NCBI GenBank assembly: GCA_023101885.1
Contig: JALPQD010000044.1
Span: forward strand, 8,337,565-8,401,564
Direction: 5' to 3'
DNA: 64,000 nt
Source of the DNA: Typhlomys cinereus
Taxonomy: Eukaryota > Chordata > Mammalia > Rodentia > Platacanthomyidae
A program made the position numbers and the translations under genes. This document shows, piece after piece, positions 45,024-57,929 of the stretch (positions are counted from its first letter, which is position 1; each line of letters begins with the position of its first letter). The notes under the pieces are model-generated. The model saw only the letters and a program-made list of their open reading frames with translations, ran no database searches and was not told where the DNA came from.

Positions 45024-45907
45024 TGCTCCAACTAGAACCCAGAGGCATTTAAACAATTAATGCTAGAAGCAATGGGTATGTGATATTTTGCCACTGCCCT
45101 TGACTGTTCCCCCCTCCAAGGAATGGATAGGAGAGTAAAACCTTATTACTGAAGATGCAACACATGAGGATCAACAGGACATGGACAAAAATGTCAACTA
45201 AAATTGTTCTGGAAGCTTATTCCTTCCTTGACAGCTTTTTACAACACCAGAAGTGAATAGGGGAGAAAAACAATCAGCAGTCGCATCAACCTGTGAAAAT
45301 TATAAGCTACAATGACAATTGCCCTGGAAAGAGGAAATCACCAGCGTGGTAGTGGAATGAATGGCAAGGGAGAAACCAACAGCTTTCTGAGTAGATTTAA
45401 GTCCTTCTTTTCAGCAGGGATCACAGTTTTGGAACTGTAAACTAGAACACCAGCCTATGAAAGAAAGGAACCTAGGCCTTAGGTGAAATGCAGGCTATGA
45501 AGATTTAGCTATAAAGACATTATATCAAACTGCCTTTTAGATAACTATTATACTCATAGATTGGAGGAGCACTCAGTACTCAATATAGAAGCTTCCTGCT
45601 GCAAAAGAAGGTGGTCATGACAGAAAATAGAAACCTAGATTCTACGGAAGGGGATAACTTAACCAGAGCAAGTTTTATACCGAAATATACTGGGTCTGGA
45701 TGTGGGTGGTCATTGCACTTTATGTATTATTTTTTAAGACCCCATTATAAGACAACAATTAAAACAACCTTCATAATGAGTTCATGTCTTTCTCTAAATG
45801 CATCCAACCATCACTTTTACATTCTACTCTTTAGGTATAGTCAGCAAAATCTACATCTTCCACGCCTTCAAACATTTGAAGACTCTATCAACTTCAACCA
45901 TCTGAAA
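45024..45907. other. Unrecognised sequence, perhaps old L1 3'UTR
   Basis: AT-rich, no open frame of interest. Position suggests it may continue the old plus-strand L1. Not confirmed. Confidence 0.35.
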
Positions 45908-47020
45908 CTCTTCTTTCTTTCTTTTTTTTTTGTTTTTGTTTTTTTTTTGTTTTTTCCCACTTAAACTTCCAGCTCCAGATATTTTATTTTTTCTGTTTTT
46001 GAAGCGCCCAATACTTCTTTTTTTTTTTTTATTTAAGCTCATACAAACTTATTAGGTACACCAGTTCCCTCCCTCCCTCCTCCTCTCCCCGTACCCCCTG
46101 CTCCCCCTCCCCACCCCTCTCCCTCCCCATCCCCCAGTGCCTCCCACCCCAATTCCCAGAGAGTCCTTTCTTGTGCATGTCTGATTTTCCTCTGGGCCCT
46201 CCTCTCCGATGACGTACAAGGACCCAGTGGCCTTTCCCGAACCCTTTCCCGTGTTCCCCTTAGGTATAGGAACACTGCTGTGGCTGCCAATCCTTTGCCT
46301 CCAAGGATCTTGGTGCCTTTAGCAGATGCTAGACTTTGTGAGGTCAACAGTGTGTTGGACAATGCGCAGGGCATGCAAAGTCCAATTATGATTGCTTCAG
46401 CCCTAACTAGTATAGAGTATCTTACATATCATTGCTCCTCCCATCCTTATGCTCTTACACTCTTACCGCCCCCTCTTCCGCAAATTTCCCTGAGCTTCAA
46501 GATGGGGAGAGACTAAGCTGGCCTAGTTCTAGGTGGTTGATATAGAGTCTCTGAAGTTCTGGATTGTGGTTTGTTGATTTTCTTTTGCAGTTTTGCTGCT
46601 CCTGCAATGCCCTTCACTCCATCCTGGTGGGCATTGTATGTTACCCCCTGGCCAGAGACAAAAAGCTGTTAGAGTCTTGTGATAAAAGCACATTCAAAGG
46701 TAGATGTAATAAAAGTGGGAAACCACAGTGAGGGGGAGGGGTCTATCACCCATTTGCAAAATTGTTACTTTTTATCTGCCAGACTATATGCCCTCCTCTT
46801 CTGGTGAGATCACTCCCCCTCAGTAGTAAATGATCAGGAACAAAAGTCTGTGAACTTAATCAGATGTCTCATTACTTATTTGGGTCCTTGATGGAGGCCT
46901 ATTTTCCCTGCTGTAACATGATCCCTTCTCTCCTTGTTTCTGGTGTGGCCCTCCTACCCCATCCCTCCTGTTCATAATCCTTGGAATTCCTGTCTCTAGG
47001 TGGGCTGGGTGGGTTTGGTA

Positions 47021-50000
47021 CTAGGAGCCACCTATTAGGGAGTACATACGGCGCTTAAATTTCTGGGTCTGGGATACTTCACACAATATAATTGTTTCTA
47101 ATGACATCCATTTCCCGGCAAATTCCAGTAATTCATCATTTTTGATGGCTGAGTAGTACTCCATTGTATAGATGTACCACATTTTCCTTATCCACTCGTC
47201 AACTGTTGGACATTTGGGCTGATTCCATGACTTTGCTACTGTAAACAGTGCTGCTATGAACATGGTCGTGCTTGTGCTATCGAGGTAAACCTCTGCTGTA
47301 TGGGGGGTTATTCCCAAAAGTGGAATAGCAGGGTCATATGGCATTTCAATCTTTAATTTATTTAAGAATCTCTAGACGGCTCGCCAGAATGGCTGTATGA
47401 GCCTGCATTCCCACCAGCAATGTAGGAGAGTTCCCCTCTCTCCACATCCTCTCCAGCATTTGTCGTTGTTAGTATTGTGGATTTTTGCCATCCTGACCGG
47501 GGTGAGATGATATCTCAGGGAAGTTTTGATTTGCATTTCCATGATGGCTAAAGAAGTGGAGCATTTTTTAAGATATTTGTTAGACATTTTAATTTCATCC
47601 CTGGTAAAGTTTCTTTTAAGTTCCACGGCCCATTTTTTAATTCGGCCATTGTTTTCCTTGGTGTTTAGTTTTCTAAGTTCTTTGTGCACTCTGGACAATA
47701 GAGCTCTATCAGATATGTGGTTAGTGAAGATTTTCTCCCATTCTGTGGGTTGCCTTTGAGCTCGTGTTACAATCTCTTTATCTGAACAGAAGCTCTTTAA
47801 TTTCACAAGATCCCAACTGTTGAGAGTTGGTAGCAGGGACTGTGCCATTGGATGTCTGTTTAGGAACTGTTGGCCTAGCCCAATCAGCTCGAGGGAGTTC
47901 CCTATCCTTTCAACTATGGTTTTTATAGTCTCTGGCCTGATATCAAGGTCCTTGATCCATTTGGAATTAAGTCTTGTACATGGTGACAAGTATGGGTCCA
48001 GCTTTAATCTTCTGCATGTGGAGATCCAGTTTTGCCAGCACCATTTGTTGAAGATGCTGTTCTTTTTCCATTGGATTCTTTGGGCCCCTTTGTCAAAGAC
48101 CAAATGGCTGTAACTTTGTGAGCTTATATCTGGGTCTTCAATCCTTATCCATTGATCTGTGTGTCTATTTTGGAGCCAGTACCAGGCTGTCTTTACAACT
48201 ATGGATTTGTAGTATAGACTGAGGTTTGGTATGGTTATACCTCCAGCTGTGTTTTTGTTACTCAGGATTGTCTTTGCTATCCTGGGTCTTTTGTGCCTCC
48301 ATATGAACTTTGAGATTGTTTGGTCAACTTCTTTGAAGAATTGCTTTGGAATTTTGATTGGTATAGCATTGAATCTGTATATTGCCTTTGGTAGGATGGT
48401 CATTTTCACGATGTTGATTCTGCCAATCCAGGAACAAGGGAGGTCTTTCCACCTTCTGGTGTCTTCTGCTATTTCTTTCTTTAGGGTTTTAAAGTTTTCA
48501 TTGTAAAGGTCTTTTACCTCCTTAGTTAGGTTTATACCAAGGTATTTCATTTTTTTAGGGCTATAGTGAATGGGATGGTTTCTCTCAGGGCTTTTTCACT
48601 TCTTTCATTCTGGGCATATAGGAAGGCCTCTGATTTTTGCACATTTATTTTGTATCCTGCCACCCTGCTGAACTTCTCAATTAGTTCCAGGAGTTTCCTG
48701 GTGGAGTTTTTGGGATCACTCAGGTATAAGATCATGTCATCTGCAAATAGGGATAGCTTGACTTCTTCCTTGCCGATTTGAATCCCTCTTATGTCCCTTT
48801 CTTGTCTTATGGCTTCAGCTAAGACTTCAAGTACAATATTGAGTAGAAGTGGTGAGAGTGGACAGCCTTGTCTAGTTCCTGATCGAAGTGGGAATGCTTC
48901 CAATTGTTCCCCATTGAGCATAGTCCTTGCTGTCGGCTTGTTGTATACAGCTTTTATTATATTGATAAAGGCTCCTTCCATTCCTACTGCCTCTAGCGTT
49001 TTGATCATAAAAGGCTGTTGGATCTTGTCAAAAGCTTTTTCTGCATCTATCGAGAGTATCATGTGGTCTTGGACTTTGGACTGGTTTACATGATGAATTA
49101 CATTTATTGATTTGCGTATGTTGAACCAACCTTGTGTGCTGGGGAATGAAGCCTACTTGGTCCCCATAAATGATCTTTTTAATGTGTTTTTGAATCCGAT
49201 TTGCTAAGATTTTGTTGAGAATCTTTGCGTCTGTGTTCATCAGGGAGATCGGCCTATAGTTTTCTTTTTTAAGTGAATCTTTATTAGGTTTTGGGATTAA
49301 CACGATATTAGCTTCATAGAAGGAATTTGGTAGTGTTCCTTCCTTTGCTATTTGATGGAACAGTTTAAGGAGTATTGGTGTTATTAACTCCTTAAATGTC
49401 TGGTAGAACTCTGTGCTGAATCCATCTGGTCCAGGACATTTTTTGGTGGGAAGATTCGAGATTACTTCCTCAATTTCCTTATATGTTATAGGACTATTTA
49501 AATAATTCACAACTTTCTGATTCAATTTAGGTAAGTTGTGTTTACTTAGAAATTCATCCATCTCTTTTGTGTTGTCAAACTTCACAGAGTATAAGTTTTT
49601 GAAATATGATGTTATAATTCTCTGGATTTCTTGGGTATCAGTAGTGATAACTCCATGTTCATTTCTAATTTTGTTAATTTGGGTTTTCTCTCTCTTGCTT
49701 TTGGTTAGTTTAGCTAGGGGTGTATCAATCTTATTGATTTTTTCAAAGAACCAGCTTTTTGACTGGTTGATTTTTTCTATCGTTTTCTTAATCTCGATTT
49801 CAGATATTTCTCCCCTTATTTTGCTAATCTCCTCTCTTCTACTACTTTTGGGATCAGATTGCTCTAGTTTCTCTAAAGCTTTAAGCTGCATTGTTAAGTT
49901 GTTTATTTCTGATGTTTCCATTTTTTTGACGTAGGCATTAAGGGCTATGAACTTACCTCTTAGAACAGCTTTCATTGTGTCCCAGAGATTTTGGTAAGTT

Positions 50001-50837
50001 GTAGTTTCATTATCATTCACTTTCAGGAAATCTTGAATTTCCTTTTTCCTGAATCCAGTTCTCATTCAGCATCATAGTGTTAAGTTTCCAGGAGTTAGTG
50101 TATTTTCTCTTGTTTGATGTGTTGTGGATGTCCAGCTTTAGGCCGTGATGGTCTGATAGGGCACAGGTTAGAATTTCAACTTTCTTGTATATGTGTAGAT
50201 TCATTTTGTGGCCCAGTATGTGATCTATTTTGGAGAAAGTTCCGTGTGCTGCTGAGAAAAATGTGTATTCTTTGGTGCTTGGGTGAAAAGTTCGATAGAG
50301 ATCTGTAAGGTCCATTTCTTTCAGGGTTTGATTAAGTTCCAAAGTGTCTCTGTTAAGCTTTTGACCTGTTGATCTATCCCATGTTGAGAGGGCGGTGTTG
50401 AAGTCCCCAAGAATTATCGTTTGGGGATTGATTTCTTGCTTTAGATGCTGTAGGGTTTTCTTAATGAATGTGGAGGGGCCCGTATTGGGTGCATATATGT
50501 TCAGTATTGTGAAGTCTTCCTGGTGAATTGTACCTGTGACTAAAATGTAGTATCCATCCGTGTCTCTTATAATTTTCTTTGGTTTGAAATCCACTTTGTC
50601 TGATAGCATAATGGCTACCCCTGCCTGTTTTCTGCTTCCATTTGCTTGTAGAATTGTTGACCAGCCTTTTATTTTTAGAGTGTGCCTATCTTTTGTGGTG
50701 AGATGGGTTTCCTGCAGGCAGCAGATTGATGGGTTGTGATTTTTAATCCAAGTTTGTAATCTGTGTCTCTTGATCGGTGAATTAAGTCCATTAACATTTA
50801 GTGTTATAATGGAGAAACTATTGTTAATTCCAGACTT
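47021..50837 (-). pseudogene. L1 S ORF2, few lesions
   Basis: The best-preserved ORF2. The endonuclease has IYAPN, GDFNTALSTW and SDHHGLKLD. The RT has [34 protein letters not shown] and an intact FADDMILYL. The C-terminus has [18 protein letters not shown]. Lesions: start codon AAG (50835-50837), an 11-base deletion near 50047, an extra base near 49145, the 1-base loss at about 48557 shared with L1 F, and a break near 47345-47375. Stop TAG is at 47021-47023. Length fits about 1275 residues. Confidence 0.93.
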
Positions 50838-50887
50838 TTATTATGTTTAGTAGCTTTTATAAGTATATTGCTTCGCTTTTAATGATG

Positions 50888-52769
50888 TTATACTTGCCTT
50901 CTGTTCTCCTGGATATGCCTGTTTTTTTCTTCACGCTTGAGTATCATTTCTAGCATTTTTTTATTAAAAATTTAATTATACATTTTAAATTCTTTTTACC
51001 AGTTCCCTCCCTCCCCCCTCCTCCCCCCGAACCCCTCCTCCCCTCCCCATCTCCCAGTGCCTCCCCCCCAATTCCCAGATAGTCCTTTATTGTGTACGCC
51101 TAACTCTCCACTGGGTCCTCCTCTCCGATGACATATAAGGACCCAGTGGCATTTCCATAAGCCCTTTCTCTTGTTCCCCTTAAGCATAAGATCACTAATA
51201 TGGCTGTCAATCCCTTGCCTCCAGGGGTCTCGGTGCCCTTAACAGATGCTAGACTTTATGAGGGCAACAGTGCGCTGGACATTGCGCAGGGCATGCAAAG
51301 TCCCATTATAATTGCTTTGGCCCCAACTATTGTTGAGAATCTTGCAAATCGTTGCTCCTCCCATCCTTTTGCTCTTACAATCTTACCGCCCCCTCTTCCG
51401 CAAATGTCCCTGAGCTCCAGGATGGGGAGAGATTAGGCTGGCCTAGTTCTATGTGATTGATATAGTCTCTGAAGTTCTGGATTGTGGTTTGTTGATTTTC
51501 TTTTGCAGTTTTGCTGCTCCTGCAATGCCCTTCACTCCATTCTGCTGGGCACTGTATGTCACCCCCTTGCCAGAGACAAAAAGCTGTTAAACTGGAGTCT
51601 TGTTATAATAGCATATTCAAGGGTAGATGTAATAAGAGTAGGAAACCTCAGTGAGGGAGGGGTCCATCACCCATTTGCAAAATGATTACTTTTTATCTGC
51701 TAGACTATATGCCCTCCCCTTCTGGTGAGATCAGGAAAGAACGTCTGTGAACTTAACATTTCTAGCATTTTTTGAAGGCCTGGTTTGGTGGACATGTATC
51801 CCTTAAAGTTGTCTTTATGCTGGAAAATTTTTCTTTCTCCCTCGATCATGACTGATAGTTTTGTAGGGTAAATCAGCCTGGGTTGACATTTTTGCTCATT
51901 CAATACTTGAAGTATGTCTCTGCAAGCTCTTCTTGCTTTTACTGTTTCGACTGACAAGTCATTTGTTATTTTAATAGGTTTACCTTTAAAAGTGACTTGT
52001 TTTTTCTCCCTTGAAGCTCTCAGCACCAGTTCTTTATCTTGAATGTGGAGTGTTTTAACTATTATTTGCCACGGGCATGCTTCTATTTTGGTCGTATCTG
52101 TTTGGGGTGCGGAATGTCTCTTGTATATGGATGGGCCTCTCTTTTTTTAGATGAGGAAAGTTTTCCTTGATGATCGTTTGAAAAATTTCCTCAGGGGTGG
52201 TATTTTGAGATTCTTGCTCTAGTATTCCATGAATACGCATGTTAGGCTTTTTCAGGGTGTCCCATATCTCTTGGATATTTCTCTCAAGTATCTTTTTGGC
52301 TTTAACAACCTCTTCCATTGAGCTGGTTAGTACTCCCACTTTATCTTCAAGGTCTGAAATTCTGTTTTCTGCTTCGTTAGTTCTGCTGATAAGACTCTGT
52401 GGCGTTCTGGGTTGAAGATAACTTGTCTTTTAGCTCAGTTTTAAACTCTGCTTGAGTTTGTTTTAACTGCTCTATGCCACTTTTTGTTTCTTGCACTGTT
52501 TTTCTCAACTCCTCCAGATGTCTGTTGTGTTCCTCTTCAAAGCGATTGATTCGATTATGTAATTCCTCCCTGATTTCCTCTTTCATAGTATTGAACATGG
52601 TAATGATCATATTTTGAAGGTCGTTATCCTGGGTCAGGCTTTCTTGGCCATTTTCCATGGGTTTGTTCTGGTTGGAGTCGAACATTATCGGATTAATTTC
52701 TTCAGTGGGAAATTTGTTTACTTGATTGTTGCTTCTCATGGATTTGCACTTTGACTTTGGCATTGTCAT
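50888..52769 (-). pseudogene. L1 S ORF1, frameshifts plus insertion
   Basis: Starts MTMPKSKCKSMRSNNQVNK at 52769. The coiled coil is open to about 52377, then a frameshift. RRM (KPNMRIHGILEQESQNTTPE) follows in a second frame, another shift near 52060, then the C-terminal domain (ITNDLSVETVKARRACRDIL). An L1 tail inserted at 50962-51756 cuts the last 25 or so residues. Confidence 0.9.
50962..51756 (-). mobile_element. L1 3'UTR insertion in ORF1 of L1 S
   Basis: About 795 bases: A/T tail, polypyrimidine tract (about 51000-51070) and 3'UTR. CATTTCTAGCATTTTTT at 50945-50961 and 51757-51773 is a perfect 17-bp TSD. Confidence 0.94.
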
Positions 52770-52811
52770 TTTAACTCTTAAGATCTCTCAATTTCACTAA
52801 ACTGAATTATT

Positions 52812-53464
52812 TGGCCTGGGGTCCTGGTGGGCGGGGCGGGCGGAGACTTATCTAGGTCGTGGGGTGAGGCCCGGCTGGACTGCGCGCATCCCGACCGGTG
52901 GAGCGGGGTGGGGTGCAAAGGGGGGATGGGGGCGACGGCCTGGAGCTATTTAACCCGAGGGCAGCTGGGGCGGGGACCGGGCGCAGGGGGAGTTCCTCCT
53001 CGTCCCTCGGCCCCGCGCGCCCGCGGCTCCGGCTGGATGGTGGGAGTCCGGGCAAGGTCCCTGTGGGCGGACCTGGGGTCCTGGTGGGCGGTGCACGGGG
53101 CGGGTACTCACCAGCTAGGGCGCGGGGTTGAGGCCCGGCTGGACCCCGCGCGTGCGCGTCCCCACCGGCGGAGCGGGGTGGGGTGCAAAGGGGGGGATGG
53201 GGGCGACGGCGTGGAGCTATTTAACCCGAGGGCAGCTGGGGCGGGGCCCGGGCGCAGGGGGAGGTCCTCCTCGTCTCTCGGCCCCGTGCGCGCGGCTCCG
53301 GCTGGATGGTGGGAGTCGGAGCCGGGTCCCTGTGGGCCGACCTGGGGTCCTGGTGGGTGGTGCGCGGGGCGGGTACTCACCAGCTAGGGCGCGGGGTTGA
53401 GGCCCGGCTGGACCGCGCGCGCGCGGGTCCCGACCGGCGGAGCGGGGTGGGGTGCAAAAGGGGG
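52812..53464 (-). promoter_or_regulatory. L1 S promoter: about 2.4 GC-rich tandem monomers
   Basis: GAGCGGGGTG occurs at 52901, 53171 and 53440, and 'tggagctatttaacccgag' at about 52941 and 53212, giving a period of 269-271 bases. CpG-rich. Each unit holds the TATA-like CTCGGGTTAAATAGC (sense). This resembles the 5'UTR monomer arrays of mouse L1. Large open frames on both strands (up to 186 residues) are a by-product of GC richness. Confidence 0.85.
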
Positions 53465-53476
53465 CTCTTCTTTCTT

Positions 53477-55380
53477 CTTATGAAGATTTTATCCATCTCT
53501 AGAAAGGGTAGTGATGCCTATAATCATTCCTCACTAATATCTCCCTCATCTGCATGTTTAATTACTACTTTTTTCTTTCTACAAATTCGGCTTTTCTAGG
53601 CATTGCATGTAAGTGGAATCATGCAAAATGATTTGGTGTTCTGTGAGTTATTTTAAATGTTTAAAAAAAGTCTCTAAGGTCCCTATAGGTCAAAATACCA
53701 AAATTTCTTTTTGATGACTGAATAATATACCATATTTCCATTTCTTTGTACTTTTTAGAATATGTTGCCTAAAACAGAATTCAGTTTCCTCAAGTGAGGC
53801 TATTTACACAATCCATTACTGCTTTCATACATGCTTTCTTGGTCATTCTGAATTTGTTCCTTGGCTCTATTTTTGCCTTCTCAGCAACTATATAGAACAA
53901 CATTTGATGGTAAATTGATGACAGCATAATGAAGCCCTTTCCACTTAATCTCTCTGAGTCTCAGTTTCTTTTCTTTTTAGCCACTTCATGTGTTATTGTC
54001 ATGAACAACTATGCCATGCTAGTTTTCTTGGTCTTATAATAGTGGTTTCTCACATCTTGCTTATCTTAATAGACTTGCACTTTACCATACTCTTCAAAGA
54101 CCTATTTCAAGGATTTCACTTGGAAAGCCAATAATAATGCTAAAAAATACACCGATTTGTTTCAGCTTATAAAATTTTATCTCTTCAGTAACCCTGTAAG
54201 TAAATGTGAGCCCATAAGGTTCTGTATGAGGAATGTCTGCACAAAAAAAAAAAAAAAAAAAAAAAGCAGTTTTTCAAAGTGGACTGTTAAGGAATTTTTT
54301 TTTAAAAGGGAGGTTTGCCAACTAATTCATCTTATTGCAGATCTTAATCTACAGGTGAACTGACAGGCCTTCCCAGGGCCTATAAGGAAACTGCAATTTC
54401 TAACTCAGTCACTAGATGACTGTGTAACTGCATCCAGTAGAGAAATGAGGGAAAGAACTAGGTCTCAGAGCCAGGGTCATTCCAGAGAGAGTATCGGATT
54501 AAACTCTTCCAAAGAGCTTTTGCTAGTATAAAATGGTAAGGAGGCCCTGAATATTCCAAAGTGTACCAGAACTGGTTTTAGACTTAGGATGCAATCTGCT
54601 CTATTCCTGGATAAGTTAAAATAATGACCATAATATTTTATCCTCTATTTTATGACTTCTATTTTCCTTTTTCCTACCCAACCCCTTTCTGTCATTTGTT
54701 TTGTTTTGTTTTGTTTGCATCATAGTTTCACTTCATAGCCCTGAATGACCTAGAAATGTAATCAAACTTGCCTCAAACTTGTGGCTATCGTCTTGCTTTC
54801 ACCTTCTTGCATGCTGGGATTACAGGCATGTATCATCTTGTCAGGCTGTGAGCTCTTGATTGTATTGTCTCTTGTCTTCCTTCTCCCTTGTTGACTGGAA
54901 TTCATAGAGTGGCATAAATCAAATTTTTGGTATATCTATGCTTAAGAACTCTAACATAAAATACATCAAGGGACAACAATTTATGCAAACAGGCAGCACT
55001 CCAACTGAATGTCTAACACTTTCATATACATACTTCAAGAACATTTGGACATTTCTGTATTAGATCAACTTAAGATCATAAAAACATGAACTTCTCTTTT
55101 TTCTTTTCTCTTTTCTCTCTTCTCTTTTCTTCTTTTCTTTAGGATTAAGGTAGAATTTATTAGAGGAGAGAAAGAACAGAACTCCAGGCATGGAATCCAT
55201 GAGGGGCATGGAACTAGAAACACACTCACAGATTCCACATGTGGAGTGCTGTGAGGGGCAGGTGCCCAAACATGAACTTTCTTGGTAGCATGCTATTTCA
55301 AGTAGTATTGGTATACATACCTTTATATTTTTGTCTAATTTTATACTAAAATTTAAAAATAAAATTTAAAAAACTTTATT
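53477..55380. other. Mostly unrecognised, small repeats
   Basis: 53590-53760 on the minus strand resembles the 3' end of an old L1 ('ggaatcatgcaaaatg', 'gactgaataatataccat'). A pure A run of 23 lies at about 54242-54264. A CT-rich tract lies at 55090-55140. The remainder holds nothing I can name. Confidence 0.5.
54700..54848 (-). mobile_element. B1-like SINE, reverse
   Basis: 'agtttcacttcatagccctg' and 'gcatgctgggattacaggcatg' are the reverse of B1/7SL sequence (GTCTCACTATGTAGCC; GTGCTGGGATTACAGGC), preceded by a (TTTTG)n tail at 54698-54717. Confidence 0.78.
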
Positions 55381-55397
55381 ATTGAAAAGGATTGTTG

Positions 55398-55607
55398 AGG
55401 GCTGGAGAGATTGCTGCAAAGAAAAGGACAAATCCCACACAAAAATGCTGAGTGAATATGGAGTTGGCCCATAATTCCAGCCCTGAAAGTAGAGCCCGGG
55501 AAACCCCAGAGCAAGGCAATAAGGAGGTAGAGCAATCCAGGATGATTCCCAATGCCACTGTTGGGCTTCCACAGGCATACACATTCAAGTGCCCTCTTAC
55601 ACACACA

Positions 55608-55648
<41 letters not shown>
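55398..55648 (+). mobile_element. Older tRNA-derived SINE
   Basis: Head 'gggctggagagattgctgc', body with 'aatccaggatgattccc', then a long (CA)n tract 55601-55646. The B box is not recognisable (an interior stretch looks replaced or deleted). It faces the reverse SINE at 55678. Confidence 0.72.
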
Positions 55649-55677
55649 ATGGATATTGATTAAACAGTGACAACTTA

Positions 55678-55694
55678 TTTTTTTTCTTCAATTG

Positions 55695-55746
<52 letters not shown>

Positions 55747-55952
55747 ACCACGGGCGAATTTGGGAACCACTATGGACCGCCTCCACCTCCTCATTTACTC
55801 TGCCCCAGATTCACAGGCTCCGCCCTACCAGGACCAGAAATGCAGGCCGCCCCCACTTCTGCCCAGCGTCTATATGTGGGGTCTAGGCTCCAAACTCAGG
55901 ACCTTCTGCCTGCAAGGCAGAGGCTTAAACCCTGAGCTACCTCTCCAGCCCC
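55678..55952 (-). mobile_element. Young tRNA-derived SINE
   Basis: Reverse copy with (TG)n about 55697-55742 and intact head. AGTGACAACTTA at 55666-55677 and 55953-55964 is a perfect 12-bp TSD. Confidence 0.92.
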
Positions 55953-55964
55953 AGTGACAACTTA

Positions 55965-57639
55965 ATATTCGCCTTATTCTACATCTTTTACTTTGAATGT
56001 CCATGAGTTTTGGTAAAGTTTATTTAGGCCTCTTTCTAAATCCTTACTGTCATTGATTTGCAATGAGGATATTCTCATCATTTCTTACCAAGTTTTTCTT
56101 CTGGAATCATACATTTCATGACTGAACATAGATTAAATTTTTAAATTTATTAAATACTTCATTTTGTTATTGCCTTCCTGGGTTTAAGCTATGTTTGACT
56201 TCAGGTAAATCAATATACTTTGACATTTTTCATTCTATTATCTTCATGAAATTTCTATGATACTCCTATAACATTCTTTAAGTAAACAAATGGGCAGCAC
56301 TCCATAAAAAATAATTGTTATGGAGACCAATTTCAATTACATTTTAGCATTATATATAGTTAAAAATGAATTATTAAATGTGAAAACACTTTGAAAACTA
56401 TGGATGTATTTGAAAAATACTCATGAAAACAAAAGTGAATTCAAAGTTTACTTTGACTTCAACAGAAATCAAGAGCTACTGAAATAGATTTTTGCAATTA
56501 CCAAATACCTGGAGCTAAATATCTGAGGAATGAGTATTGGACACAAATATAACACTAAACATTCTTTCCATCATTTATGTGCAAGTGTTCTTGCTACCAT
56601 TGTGACTCTTAATAACACTTTAGTAACAGAGTAATAGAGGAATGCATGTTTACAGTAGCCCAGAGATTCCAAAGACTGTCAAGGAGCATAAATCAGCATA
56701 AATGTTTAAAAGTGGCTGGTTTGACAAAAATGGAGTCCATGCAATATGACTTTTTTATTGACTTAGTTACAAAGTTTGGTTCTTAACTGAGTATTTAATT
56801 GGATCCTCCTATAGAAGAACATTCAGTCCTACAGGCTAAAGAACATTCTGTACCTGTTGATAAGTACTGATGGTACTTTAACAGTCTGGCTGTAATTGAA
56901 TAATGACTAAACTCAACTTTATTATGCCTGACTTTTAAAGGTAGGAATGGTGTCCATTTACACAGAATTGCCTACAAATGACCAAATCTAAATTCCAGCT
57001 CTACCATTTACAATTCACATAACCCTGATCAATGTATTCAGCCTTTGTGATAATAATGGTAACAATATCTGCCCTTCTTACTTGTAGAATTACAATCACT
57101 AAGTTAGATCATATGCAGAAAAGAGCATTGAAGACATACCACAATGCAATTATTAAAGTTACCAAATCCAGCAATCATATTTTACAGATGAGGAAATTGA
57201 GACCCCAAAAAGTCTCATTTTGGTTGAGTACCTATTGCTAGTGAGTAAGGTTGAGGATAAAGATCTCCAAGTCTCCTTTTCTTTTTAGTATGTCATTCAG
57301 TACTTTTCTGACATTTTATATAAACTAATGTATCTATCTATGACTCATTTGCATACAATTTTTACTTATCTATAAAAATGCAATTAAAAATTAGTTAACT
57401 TTGTTGAAGGCTAAACTTAATTACCATGTATGTGTACATACATTATCAAACTTCAAACTACCCCTGAAGCAAGTCAATGCTTGGACTGAAACTTTCATTT
57501 TTATTAAGAGAGTCATATTGAAATAATCTGACTTTAAATCTAAGTACTGGGAAGAATCTACAAATTAAATTCAAACCTTGCATGGAAGTCAAAACTTTTT
57601 GCTGTACTTTCAGGATTCTTAAAATAACTTTTTGCCTCA
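55965..57639. other. AT-rich spacer with MIR
   Basis: Besides the MIR at about 56980-57135 and a possible second MIR end at 57180-57215 ('tttacagatgaggaaattgag'), nothing recognised. Confidence 0.45.
56980..57135 (+). repeat. MIR SINE remnant
   Basis: 'ccagctctaccatttacaa', 'tgtattcagcctttgtgataataatgg' and 'aacaatatctgccc' follow MIR core order (gctctgccacttac; cctcagtttcctcatctgtaaaatggg; ataatagtacctacc). Ancient and diverged. Confidence 0.6.
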
Positions 57640-57929
57640 ATTTCATTATATATTTCAAATCTTTAATTTCATAATACTAGAGTGTATGATAAAAAATTTC
57701 AAAAGATATGCTCAGGAGATTATGGTATCAGTTGATTCCTGAAAAAATTCCACACCTTCTGTGAAATAAATTTGTCTGTGTTCAGACATTTTAAAGGTCA
57801 CTAAATAAGGAATTAGTCACAGAATATTTAGAGAATCATTATAGGAGATTCAGGGCATTCTGACTATCCCCTCATATTGACTCCTGAAAAAACATTGTTA
57901 TCTGTTGACCACACTATCTATTTATTTAT

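Larger units (their letters stand above)
45920..53464 (-). mobile_element. L1 S: full-length L1 with promoter monomers
   Basis: Order on the minus strand: 5'UTR monomers (52812-53464), ORF1 (50888-52769), ORF2 (47021-50837), 3'UTR (46030-47020), a first A run about 46017-46029, about 60 bases of other sequence, and a second A-rich run (45920-45957). CTCTTCTTTCTT at 45908-45919 and 53465-53476 is a likely 12-bp TSD, though low in complexity. A shorter L1 tail (50962-51756) is inserted in ORF1. Least diverged of the L1s here, but both ORFs are broken. Confidence 0.88.

Noticed and set aside
52827..53400. Open frames of up to 186 residues and a CpG-rich block that could be a host gene promoter or first exon
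   Set aside because: The block is the tandem monomer 5'UTR of L1 S; the frames exist on both strands because the sequence is GC-rich and repeats without stops.
52901..53464. CRISPR-like regular repeats
   Set aside because: Units are about 270 bases, nearly identical, without spacers, and in a mammalian L1 promoter.
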